Shown piece after piece: positions 8,146 to 15,992 of a stretch of DNA of 64,000 nucleotides. A program made the position numbers and the translations under genes. Every line of letters begins with the position of its first letter. The stretch's first letter is position 1. The stretch comes from Variovorax gracilis (GTDB lineage Bacteria; Pseudomonadota; Gammaproteobacteria; Burkholderiales; Burkholderiaceae_C): assembly GCF_030317115.1 (NCBI RefSeq), contig NZ_JASZYF010000009.1:62001-126000 (forward strand). The letters are read 5' to 3'. The notes beneath the pieces are model-generated. The model was not told the origin of the DNA. It saw only the letters and a program-made list of their open reading frames with translations, and made no database searches.

Positions 8146-9081
8146 TCATGTGATCACCTTCGCCGAGCTGTCGCGCCGCGCGTGCGCCACCAGCACCGCG
8201 ACGGCGCACGAGGCGAGGCGCGCAGTCACCGAATCGGCGCGGCTGGTGAGGATGATCGGCACCTTCGCGCCCAGCACGATGCCGGCCGAGTCGGCATTCG
8301 CGAGGAAGCTCAGGCTCTTGGCCAGCATGTTGCCGGATTCGAGGTTGGGCACGATGAGCACGTTCGCCCGCCCGGCGACCGGCGAGACGATCTTCTTGAT
8401 GCCCGCGGCCTCCAGGTCGATCGCGTTGTCGAGTGCGAGCGGCCCGTCGAGGATGCCGCCGGTGATCTGGCCGCGATCCGCCATCTTGCACAGCGCCGCG
8501 GCCTCGATCGTCGAAGGCACCTTGGGGTTGACGGTCTCCATGGCCGACAGGATGGCGACACGCACCTCGGTCTGCCGCAGCGCGCGCGCCAGGTCGATCG
8601 CGTTCTGCACGATGTCGACCTTCTCTTCGAGCGTGGGCGCGATGTTCACGGCCGCGTCGGAAATGATCAGTGCGTCCTCGTGCGAGGGCACGTCCATGAC
8701 GAAGCAGTGGCTGATGCGGCGCGCGGTGCGCAGGCCGGTGTCCTTTCGCACCACGGCGGCCATGAGCTCGTCGGTGTGCAGGCTGCCTTTCATCAGGGCC
8801 TCGGCCTTGCCGGCCTGCACCAACTCCACCGCCTTCGTGGCGGCGGCATGGCTGTGCGGCGCATCGACCAGTTCGCAGCCCGAGATATCGAGATTGTTCT
8901 CCTTGGCCACGGCTTCGATCTTCGCCACAGGTCCGACGAGGATCGGCCGGATCAGCCCCAGCCGTGCGGCATCCAGCGCCGCCGAGAGCGAACTCGCGTC
9001 GCACGGATGCGCCACCGCCGTGCCAATGGCCTCGAGCGATTTCGCGAACTCGATCAGGCGGTCGTACTTGTCGTGACTCAT
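8146..9081 (-). CDS. pta: Phosphate acetyl/butyryltransferase
   Basis: 311 residues of the short PTA_PTB family, which converts acyl-CoA + Pi to acyl phosphate + CoA. It corresponds to the catalytic domain alone, without the N-terminal regulatory domain of long Pta or the MaoC domain of bifunctional homologues. Recognisable motifs include ILVGP, LMKGSLHTDEL, DAAVNI and PNLESGNML, with the conserved C-terminal GIVLGAKVPIILTSRAD. It is followed directly by ackA. Acetyl-CoA is the expected substrate because of that pairing, but phosphate butyryltransferase activity cannot be excluded from sequence. It starts 46 bases after the DUF3141 gene ends. Confidence 0.86.
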   Translation of the reverse strand: MSHDKYDRLIEFAKSLEAIGTAVAHPCDASSLSAALDAARLGLIRPILVGPVAKIEAVAKENNLDISGCELVDAPHSHAAATKAVELVQAGKAEALMKGSLHTDELMAAVVRKDTGLRTARRISHCFVMDVPSHEDALIISDAAVNIAPTLEEKVDIVQNAIDLARALRQTEVRVAILSAMETVNPKVPSTIEAAALCKMADRGQITGGILDGPLALDNAIDLEAAGIKKIVSPVAGRANVLIVPNLESGNMLAKSLSFLANADSAGIVLGAKVPIILTSRADSVTARLASCAVAVLVAHARRDSSAKVIT

Positions 9082-9126
9082 TGGGGGACCTCCGTGCCTT
9101 TCATTCAGATACCTTCGGCGCGGCGC

Positions 9127-11346
9127 TCATGCCGCCCTGCGTGGCCGCACCGGCGCATCGAGGGACAGGATGCTCGCCACGTGGCGGAAACGCTCTTCCT
9201 GGTGCGCCGTCGGCTTGCCGCGCGCGCTTGCCACTTTCCGTGCCGCCTCGAATCCCTTGCGGCGCTGGTGCATCTCGGGCACCAGGCCGGGCAGGGCGGC
9301 GATGGCACGCTCCTCGTCCATCGCGACCACGAAGGCCTGCCGCTTCATCGCGGCCTTGACCGTTGCGAGGGAGGGGCGGTGCTCGGGCTCCATCTCGTCG
9401 ATCATTCGCCGCATCAGGTTGTAGGGACGCTCGTCGACCACGTTTTCCTCCCGGCGCACGTACAGCAACAGTCGTGCCCACGCATCCACCGGCGTGCCTT
9501 TCTCGAACTGGGATTCGATCTCCTGCCGCTTGAGGCGCTTGAGCTCGTCCTGCTCCCAGGTGGCCGACTTCGGCCCGCGGCGGCCCAGTGCGTCGGCCCC
9601 GAGGCCGACGGCCGCGGCGAGCCACGGTGCCTCGTAGATCGCCTTGAACATGCGCTCGGACATCTCGTCGCGCACGTCGCGCACGCGGTCGAGCGATTGC
9701 TCGATGCGTGCGGAGACTTCGCGCTCTGCCTTCGTGAAGGGGTTGTCCGGCGCGGCAGGGCGGCGGTTGGCGCGCACGTTCTCGGCCATCGCCTGCACCC
9801 AGAACATCCATGGATTGAGATTCGACAGACCCCAGCGCTCCATCCGCGCCGGGTTGGCCGCCCGCGTCGCCTCGGCGCTCGCTTCGCTCGTCATGGCCTT
9901 CACCAGGGGCGAGGCGAAGGTGTCGTAGAGCCCCTGGTTGATCTGGGCCACGCGGTCGACCACCTCGAAGGCCTGCTCATCCTTGCGCCCATCGTCGAAG
10001 GCGAGGATGTCGTCGATGGTGCGCGGCACGAACTGGATCAGGTAGCGGCCTTCGAGGTAGGCAAGGCCAGGCATGTCGGGCTGGGTGTCCTGGATCACCG
10101 CCTCGTAGAGGCCGGGCGGCAGCGTCTCGATGAGATCGAGCGCGCTGGCCAGTTCGGAGGTTTCGCGCTTGGCCACGCCGGCGGAGACGAAGATGCCCAG
10201 GTGGCCGATCTTCTCGTGCAGGCAGTAGACGATGGTCTGCTCGTTCAGCCGGATCTCGTCCACGCTCGAATAGGAATCGGGGATCCAGTTGAGCGCCTGC
10301 TGCGGCGGCGTGATGTTGTCCCCCCACGACGCGAACACGACGATGGGCGTGCGGATGTTGCGGATGTCCACGCGGTGCTTGCCATCGAAGGACTCGACCT
10401 CGCCGGCCGAGAGCTTGTTGCCGACGAAGAGGTTCTTCGTGATCCACTCCATCTCCTCCTTGTTCATGAGGAAGAGGCCGCCCCACCACTTCTCGAATTC
10501 GAGGAAGCGCTCCCGCTCGGTGTCGACCTGCGAATAGAGGTTGTAGAGCTTGGACCAGTAGGTGTTGGAGGGATTCAGGCCCTCGAAGTTGCTGACCAGG
10601 TGGGCGCCGTCGAACTTGCCGTGGCCCAGGTCGCCGGCCAGCGAGGCCAGCCAGGTGCCGCCCATCAATCCGCCCGAATAGCGCATCGGGTTCTTGCCCT
10701 CGACGCCGGCCCAGTACGACACGGGCGAGCCCGCCAGCAGGATCGGGCCGACTTGCATGGGCGCCAGCGCCGCGAGCATGATCAGCGCCCAGCCGCCCTG
10801 GCAATTGCCGATGACGAAGGGCTTTCCTTCGGTTTCGGGATGCAGTTCGTTGACCTTCTTCATGAAGGCGATCTCGGCGGCGCAGACCGACTCGATGGTC
10901 TGGCCCGGCATCGGGTACGGAAAGAACATCACGAAGTAGCACGGGTGTCCGTGCTGCAGGGCGATGCCGATCTCGCTGTCCATCTTGAAGCCGCCGATGC
11001 CCGGTCCATGGCCGGCACGCGGGTCGATCACGACGAAAGGCCGCTTCTTGGGGTCCGTCTTGGCGTGGCTCGCGTCGGGCTTGATGCGCACCAGCGCGTA
11101 GTTGGCGGGCTTCGGGAACTCCCTGGCGTCGAGCACCATGTCGTAGTCGAAGACGAGGACCGGCGGCTTGCCCGACTTCGTGTGTTCGAGGTACTGGTTG
11201 CCGCGCTCGCGCAGTACGTCCATGGTGAGGATGGACCGCTGCCAGGCGTCGATGCCGTATTCGGCAGCGGCCTGGGCGGCTCGCATCGGCCACAACGCGG
11301 ACAGGGCGGAACGGGAGAGGTCGGGGGGAGGGGATTTCTGGGCCAT
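9127..11346 (-). CDS. DUF3141 protein, PhaC-like alpha/beta hydrolase
   Basis: A 739-residue cytoplasmic protein of the DUF3141 family. The N-terminal half carries a PHA-synthase-like alpha/beta-hydrolase core: LVFDYDMVLD, RAGHGPGIGGFK, and the elbow GNCQGGW with Cys182 in the nucleophile position, as in the G-x-C-x-G-G box of PhaC. ASWGDNITPP and LHEKIGHLGIF supply candidate Asp and His. The C-terminal third is helical and charged. DUF3141 genes commonly sit beside pta-ackA in proteobacteria, often with PHB genes. The function is unproven; a polyester synthase-like or thioester hydrolase role is inferred. The start ATG overlaps the TGA of the upstream GNAT gene by one base (TGATG). Confidence 0.8.
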   Translation of the reverse strand: MAQKSPPPDLSRSALSALWPMRAAQAAAEYGIDAWQRSILTMDVLRERGNQYLEHTKSGKPPVLVFDYDMVLDAREFPKPANYALVRIKPDASHAKTDPKKRPFVVIDPRAGHGPGIGGFKMDSEIGIALQHGHPCYFVMFFPYPMPGQTIESVCAAEIAFMKKVNELHPETEGKPFVIGNCQGGWALIMLAALAPMQVGPILLAGSPVSYWAGVEGKNPMRYSGGLMGGTWLASLAGDLGHGKFDGAHLVSNFEGLNPSNTYWSKLYNLYSQVDTERERFLEFEKWWGGLFLMNKEEMEWITKNLFVGNKLSAGEVESFDGKHRVDIRNIRTPIVVFASWGDNITPPQQALNWIPDSYSSVDEIRLNEQTIVYCLHEKIGHLGIFVSAGVAKRETSELASALDLIETLPPGLYEAVIQDTQPDMPGLAYLEGRYLIQFVPRTIDDILAFDDGRKDEQAFEVVDRVAQINQGLYDTFASPLVKAMTSEASAEATRAANPARMERWGLSNLNPWMFWVQAMAENVRANRRPAAPDNPFTKAEREVSARIEQSLDRVRDVRDEMSERMFKAIYEAPWLAAAVGLGADALGRRGPKSATWEQDELKRLKRQEIESQFEKGTPVDAWARLLLYVRREENVVDERPYNLMRRMIDEMEPEHRPSLATVKAAMKRQAFVVAMDEERAIAALPGLVPEMHQRRKGFEAARKVASARGKPTAHQEERFRHVASILSLDAPVRPRRAA

Positions 11347-11918
11347 CAATGCGCTCCTGGATTCGAAGGGCGATCGTCCTCGCCCTTTGTTTCAGTACCG
11401 TGGCGGCAATCCATATGCACGTGGGTCACGCTGCCTTCGCGCTTCAGTTGCAGCGGCAGGCCGCTGGCCTTGAATACTGCCAGCATCGGCGTGTTGTCTG
11501 CCAGCACTTCGGCCTTCAATGTATCGAGGTGCGACGCCTTGGCGATCAGGGCCAGATGGCGCATCAGCAGTTTGCCGATGCCCAACCCCTGGTGCGGATC
11601 GTCGACCGCGAAGGCCATTTCGGCGCATCCCGGTTCCGATACGACGTAGCGGCCGCCGCCCGCGATCACCGGATGGCCGTTTTCCTCCAGTTCGGCGGCC
11701 AATGCAACGTGGCTGGCGAAATCCACCTCCATGTAGTAGGCAATCTCGCGCTCGGTGAAGTTGTGCTTGGCCGAAAAGAAGCGGCGATAGATGGAAGCCT
11801 CGCCGGTGCGGCCGACCGCCGCGAGCATCGATTCGCGGTCGGAAGGCTTCAGCGCGCGGATGCGCACGGGGCGGCCGTCGCGCAGGGTCTCGAGCGCAAG
11901 GTACTCGGCTGCATTCAT
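11346..11918 (-). CDS. GNAT-family N-acetyltransferase
   Basis: About 190 residues forming one GNAT domain that transfers an acetyl group from acetyl-CoA. The acetyl-CoA loop is HQGLGIGKLLMRHL, preceded by the typical beta strand CAEMAFAVDD. This subfamily resembles the GNAT module of acetyl-CoA-responsive protein acetyltransferases found with pta/ackA genes, so lysine acetylation of metabolic enzymes is conceivable. The start at 11918 has AGAGG upstream; an upstream in-frame ATG at 11990 would add 24 residues and place the start inside the dyad promoter element at 11984-12030. It is the first gene of the minus-strand run and overlaps the DUF3141 gene. Confidence 0.8.
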   Translation of the reverse strand: MNAAEYLALETLRDGRPVRIRALKPSDRESMLAAVGRTGEASIYRRFFSAKHNFTEREIAYYMEVDFASHVALAAELEENGHPVIAGGGRYVVSEPGCAEMAFAVDDPHQGLGIGKLLMRHLALIAKASHLDTLKAEVLADNTPMLAVFKASGLPLQLKREGSVTHVHMDCRHGTETKGEDDRPSNPGAH

Positions 11919-11983
11919 GAGTCGGGCCTCTGGTGCGCGTGTTCCGGAAGATGTGAGCTTGCGCTCGCGCGTCGCAGCCTGGG

Positions 11984-12030
11984 AATCCAACCAAAGTAGG
12001 ATTTGCGCCCCGGCGGGCAGGCACTAACGT
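11984..12030 (+). promoter_or_regulatory. Dyad operator plus promoter of the RRM-pfl run (copy 1)
   Basis: Inverted arms AATCC and GGATT flank AACCAAAGTA (11984-12003). They are followed by a -35-like TTGCGC at 12003-12008, exactly 16 bases, and a -10-like TAACGT at 12025-12030, 33 bases before the ATG of the RRM gene. The same arrangement occurs at 25855-25904 before ppk2 and, less exactly, at 51449-51492 before the arylsulfatase gene. An activator bound over the -35 is the natural reading. The region also separates the two divergent runs. The regulator is not shown by sequence. Confidence 0.7.
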
Positions 12031-12062
12031 GGGTGCGTTTCCATTCGTGCAGAGGGTGACCC

Positions 12063-12311
12063 ATGCAACAGCAGACGCACATCGTCATAGGAAACCTCCC
12101 GGACGACGTCACCGAGGAGGGCATCCGCGAGGCGCTCAGCAGCTTTGCGCAGGCGGACAAGATCCGCCTGGCCAACGAGAGCGGAACGCCCACCGCGCTG
12201 ATCGACGTGGAGATGTCGCGTGCCCAGGCCGAATCGCTGGCCCAGCGCATCAACGGCCGCTCCTACGAGGGCCGAGTTCTGCGGGCCTGGGTGCCCAAGA
12301 TGGACTGGTAG
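12063..12311 (+). CDS. Single-domain RNA-recognition-motif (RRM) protein
   Basis: An 82-residue protein that is one RRM fold (beta-alpha-beta-beta-alpha-beta). The RNP2-like strand is IVIGNLPDD (residues 7-15) and the RNP1-like strand TALIDVEM is degenerate and lacks the usual aromatic pair, so RNA binding may be weak or altered. Bacterial RRM proteins bind single-stranded RNA and are often cold- or stress-induced. It is the first gene after the dyad promoter and starts a long same-strand run that includes the pyruvate formate-lyase genes. Confidence 0.8.
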   Translation: MQQQTHIVIGNLPDDVTEEGIREALSSFAQADKIRLANESGTPTALIDVEMSRAQAESLAQRINGRSYEGRVLRAWVPKMDW

Positions 12312-12344
12312 CGCAAGCACCGGCCGACCTCACGCGAGCGGATC

Positions 12345-13391
12345 ATGGGCCCGTCCTCATTGTTCGATCGCGTCGTCTCGGCACTGTTCGGGCGGGCGGA
12401 CTCGCGCGCCGACGATGCCGAAGAACGGCAACTGGTCTCCGACATGACCGAACTCGTGGTCGAGACCGTGGACCCGCGCATCCGCCTGCAGTCGCGCTAT
12501 GCGGACAAGCTCGAAGGCTGCGTGCGCAAGACGATCGCGCACCTGCGCGCGATGGGCGCGCAGCCGCTGGATCCGCTGCTGCTTTCGCGTGCGACCTGGA
12601 GCGGCGATCCGCGGCTGAATGCCTATTTCGCCTCGGCCGACGAAGTGCCCGCCTTCCTCGGCCGCAGCAAGGAGCTGCGCGAGTTCTTCCGCGTGCCGTC
12701 GAACCGGGAAGCCGGCGAGGCCTTCGCGCTGCTGGCGATGAAGCGCGAGGAACGCACCGTTCTGGGCGTCCAGCAGGATGGCGACCGCGTGCAGCACGAC
12801 GTGCCGCTGGCGACCGTGAGCTTTTCGGGGCACAAGCTGTTCGCGCCCTCGGCCACGTTCGATGCGACGCGCCTGGAGGTCGGGCGCCGCATCATCCGGC
12901 GGCTTGCGCAACTGGCGCTCAAGCGCATCGTCGACCTGGACATGAAGGCGGCCGAACTCGGCGAGCGCAAGGCGTGGCTCGCCGCGCGCCTGCGGCTGGT
13001 CAAGCTCGCGGTGGACGGTGCCGCGGGACTTCTGGAGGACACGACCGAGACGCGATCGCAGATCGCGGCGATCGAACGCGAGCTCAAGGAGACGGTGCAC
13101 GACTACATCGAGACGAAGGCGGGCGTCGCGACGCTCGACGCCTTCATCAAGCACATCGATGCCGTGTTTGCACATCCCGAAAAGCAGGTGAGCCTGCAGC
13201 GGACGCCCATGCGCCTGAGCCGGATGGGTGTGCGGGTGGACGCGGACCACCCCGGGCCGCTCAACGAATTCATCATGACCGAGCTGGCCATCGGCGAGGG
13301 CGTCAACGTGGTGATTGCCATCGTGCGGTGTCCGCTGGCCGAATTGCCGCCGGAAGAAGACCTGCTCTCGAACGCCGAGCGCTTCATCTAG
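12345..13391 (+). CDS. Hypothetical helical protein
   Basis: A 348-residue cytoplasmic protein without signal peptide or membrane segments. Residues about 195-270 are strongly helical and charged, with a coiled-coil look (repeated L/E/R spacing through QLALKRIVDLDMKAAELGER). The start ATG at 12345 is 33 bases after the RRM gene. No domain recognised. It belongs to the same run as the receiver and kinase genes, so a role in the low-oxygen response is implied by context only. Confidence 0.65.
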   Translation: MGPSSLFDRVVSALFGRADSRADDAEERQLVSDMTELVVETVDPRIRLQSRYADKLEGCVRKTIAHLRAMGAQPLDPLLLSRATWSGDPRLNAYFASADEVPAFLGRSKELREFFRVPSNREAGEAFALLAMKREERTVLGVQQDGDRVQHDVPLATVSFSGHKLFAPSATFDATRLEVGRRIIRRLAQLALKRIVDLDMKAAELGERKAWLAARLRLVKLAVDGAAGLLEDTTETRSQIAAIERELKETVHDYIETKAGVATLDAFIKHIDAVFAHPEKQVSLQRTPMRLSRMGVRVDADHPGPLNEFIMTELAIGEGVNVVIAIVRCPLAELPPEEDLLSNAERFI

Positions 13392-13423
13392 GGACGGATC
13401 ACTGGTGGCAGGAGGCAAGCGAA

Positions 13424-13825
13424 ATGTCCAAGACGGGCCCCTTGCGAATCGTCTACGTAGTCGATGGCGATGCTTCGGTGCGCGAAGGTCTCTCGCGCCT
13501 GATGGACTCCGCGGGCCTGGAGCCGCGACCCTGCGCGTCGGTGGAGGAGTTCCTGGTCAAGGTGGACGGGAACCATCCCGCGTGCGTGTTGCTTGACGTA
13601 CCGAGCGCATGGAAAAGCGAAGCGGACGTGCGCACGTCGTTGCATGCGGTTGCGGGGAGGCTGCCTGTCATCGCCTTGTCATCGAGCGACAGCTCCACCG
13701 CCCGGCGCAGGGCGCGCGAACTGGGGGCGCAGCACTTCTTCCGCAAGCCGGTGGATGCCGCGGCGCTGCTGGATTCCATCGAATGGGTCGCCCTCAGCGA
13801 TGGACGAAATGCTCCCTCTCCTTGA
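13424..13825 (+). CDS. Stand-alone receiver-domain protein, degenerate acidic pocket
   Basis: A 133-residue protein consisting of one FixJ/CheY-like receiver domain without output domain. The phosphoacceptor Asp58 (VLLDV), a hydroxyl residue in ALSSS and the Lys of FFRKPVD are present. In the first acidic cluster the expected D-D/E pair reads D14-G15-D16, so one Mg-coordinating acid is lost or displaced. Phosphorylation may therefore be weak, and the protein may act as a phosphate sink or a constitutive partner. The start is supported by AGGAGG about 10 bases upstream. It precedes the fused kinase gene, the likely phosphodonor, by 127 bases. Confidence 0.78.
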   Translation: MSKTGPLRIVYVVDGDASVREGLSRLMDSAGLEPRPCASVEEFLVKVDGNHPACVLLDVPSAWKSEADVRTSLHAVAGRLPVIALSSSDSSTARRRARELGAQHFFRKPVDAAALLDSIEWVALSDGRNAPSP

Positions 13826-13952
13826 TGAGGAAGCCGTCACGGCTCCCTCGCGCCGCTTGACACCCGCCAAGTCGCGGATCGATGATTTGCAGGTTTGCCG
13901 ACCGTGTGCGCCGCGGCACGGAGCGTTGTTCGGGGGAAGCGAGGAGGAAGCA

Positions 13953-15950
13953 ATGAGCCGGGAACCGGCCAGAGTCTCGCCGGATGCCGACGCCGCTGAA
14001 AGGCGCTCGGATGCTGAAGCCATCCTGTTGGAGCGGCTCGCTTTCGAACGCCTGCTCGCCGAGCTCTCGGAAAGTTTCGTCGACGTCTCCAGCGCCGACT
14101 TCCTTAGCAAGGCCGAGCGGTCGCTGTCCAAACTGGTTTCATTTCTCGGCTATGACCGGTGCACCTTTGCAGAACTCGTGGCCGGGGACTACCTGCACGT
14201 GCTGTGTTCGGCGGCGGCCAGTGGCCGCGAACCGCTTCCGCGCGGGCGCTTCCCGTACCGGCTGCCCTGGTTTCTCGGCGAGCTGAGGGCCGGACGCGTC
14301 GTATCGTTGGCGAGACTGCCGGACGACCTGCCGCCCCACGCGATCGACGAGGCGGAGCATTGCCGTAAAACGGGCTTGCGCTCGCACCTTTCCATACCGC
14401 TGCGCATTGGCGGGCGCGTGACCAGCGTGCTCTCGTTCGCGGCCATGCGCGCCGCCCGCACCTGGCCCGCCGACATGGTGCCCAGGCTCAAGATCGTTGG
14501 AGAGCTTCTGGGCAGCGCGATGGCCCTGGCACGCACGGAGGAGGAAGCCCGGCAGTTGCGGCGGCGGGTCTGGCATGCCGACCGCGTGGCGCGCGTCAGT
14601 GCGCTCACGGCCACGATCGCCCACGAGCTGAATCAACCGCTGGCCGCCATCCTGAGCAATGCGCAGGCCGGTCTCAAGTACCTCGAGCGCGGCGATGCGA
14701 AGCTCGATCTGATTCAGGGCGTTCTCGAAGCCGTGGTGCGGGAAGACAAGCGGGCCGCGGACACCATCCGCTCCATGCGCGCCCTGCTGCGCCAGGACGA
14801 GACCGAGCGCGAGCCGATCGACCTCGCCGTGGCCTTGCGAGAGGTGCTGCGGCTGATGGAGAGCGAAATGCTCGGGCAGGGCATTCGCGTCGAGACGCAG
14901 TTCGACGAGGGATGCCGGGTCATGGCGGACAAGGCGCAGATCGAACAGGTCGTGCTCAACCTGCTGCTCAACGCGGCCTCGGCCATGCGCGCGGGAGAGC
15001 CCGCGCAGCGTCGTGTACGGCTCGGCATGGCGCGGCGCGACGGCGGGATGATCGAGGTCGCGGTGCACGACACGGGCAAGGGCATCGCGCCAGGACAACT
15101 GGAAACGATCTTCGAGCCGTTCTGGACTTCCCGGCAGGAAGGACTCGGCCTGGGCCTGGCGATCTGCCGCTCCATCATCGAAGCGCACAACGGACGCATC
15201 TGGGCCGAGTCGAACGTGGACGGGGGGGCGAGATTCTGCTTCGAGCTGCCGGCAGCGCCCCAGGCGCCGGATGTCGCGGACACACCCCCTGCGTCGATCG
15301 AGCGCGAGATGCCGGCGCCATCCGACGGCACGGAGGCGATCGTGTGCGTCATCGACGATGACCCGGCGGTGAGGGAAAGCCTCGGTCGCCTGCTCGGCGG
15401 CGCCGGATGGATGGTCGCCTCCTATGGCTCGGCCGACGCGTTTCTCGCTCAACCGCCTGCGGGCGACGTGGCCTGCATCCTTCTCGACATGCGCATGCCG
15501 GGCCTCTCCGGGCCGGCGCTGCAGCGGCGACTGATGGAGAAGGGGTGTGCGCCTCCGATCATCTTCGTCACCGGGCACGGCGAAGTGGCGGCGGGCATCG
15601 GCGCGATGAAACTGGGCGCCTCCGATTTCCTCGAGAAGCCGGTGGATGCCGAAGTGCTCGTGGCAGCGGTGGGCCGCGCGGTCGAGCGACACGCCGGCCA
15701 GCGCCGGTTGGAGCATGCGCAGGGCGCGGCCAAGGCCCTGGTCGCCCGCCTGTCGCCCCGCGAGCACGAAATCATGCAGCACGTGATCAGGGGGCGCCTG
15801 AACAAGCAGATCGCTTCGGACTTGCTGATCGCGGAGCAGACCGTCAAGCAGCATCGCGGCCGGGTCATGGAAAAGATGGGTGTGCGTTCCGTCGCCGAAC
15901 TCGTGCAGGCCTGCGAGGCCGCAGGGCTTCTTTCGAATCAGCCGCCCTGA
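13953..15950 (+). CDS. Fused GAF-histidine kinase-receiver-LuxR HTH regulator
   Basis: A 665-residue soluble protein combining a whole two-component pathway. It has a GAF-like sensor (about 25-195), a HisKA domain with His224 in ATIAHELNQPLAA, and an HATPase with N box QVVLNLLLNAAS and G boxes DTGKGI and GLGLGLAIC. A FixJ-type receiver follows with Asp468/Asp469 and phosphoacceptor Asp512 (LLDMRMPG). A LuxR-type helix-turn-helix ends the protein (LSPREHEIMQHVIRGRLNKQ to about residue 655). Most FixL/FixJ pairs are separate proteins. GAGGAGGAA a few bases upstream supports the start. It lies 42 bases before pflB in one run and is the best local candidate to bind the dyad promoter elements. The ligand of the GAF domain is unknown; no membrane segment is seen. 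Confidence 0.86.
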   Translation: MSREPARVSPDADAAERRSDAEAILLERLAFERLLAELSESFVDVSSADFLSKAERSLSKLVSFLGYDRCTFAELVAGDYLHVLCSAAASGREPLPRGRFPYRLPWFLGELRAGRVVSLARLPDDLPPHAIDEAEHCRKTGLRSHLSIPLRIGGRVTSVLSFAAMRAARTWPADMVPRLKIVGELLGSAMALARTEEEARQLRRRVWHADRVARVSALTATIAHELNQPLAAILSNAQAGLKYLERGDAKLDLIQGVLEAVVREDKRAADTIRSMRALLRQDETEREPIDLAVALREVLRLMESEMLGQGIRVETQFDEGCRVMADKAQIEQVVLNLLLNAASAMRAGEPAQRRVRLGMARRDGGMIEVAVHDTGKGIAPGQLETIFEPFWTSRQEGLGLGLAICRSIIEAHNGRIWAESNVDGGARFCFELPAAPQAPDVADTPPASIEREMPAPSDGTEAIVCVIDDDPAVRESLGRLLGGAGWMVASYGSADAFLAQPPAGDVACILLDMRMPGLSGPALQRRLMEKGCAPPIIFVTGHGEVAAGIGAMKLGASDFLEKPVDAEVLVAAVGRAVERHAGQRRLEHAQGAAKALVARLSPREHEIMQHVIRGRLNKQIASDLLIAEQTVKQHRGRVMEKMGVRSVAELVQACEAAGLLSNQPP

Positions 15951-15992
15951 AGCGGATCAAGACACGTTTTGCGTCATAACGAGGAGACAAGC

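Noticed and set aside
8182..11649. A plus-strand open frame of 1155 codons opposite the phosphate acyltransferase, DUF3141 and GNAT genes
   Set aside because: Composition is rich in Arg/His/Gly/Leu without recognisable domains; it mirrors the codons of well-supported minus-strand genes, as is common in GC-rich DNA.
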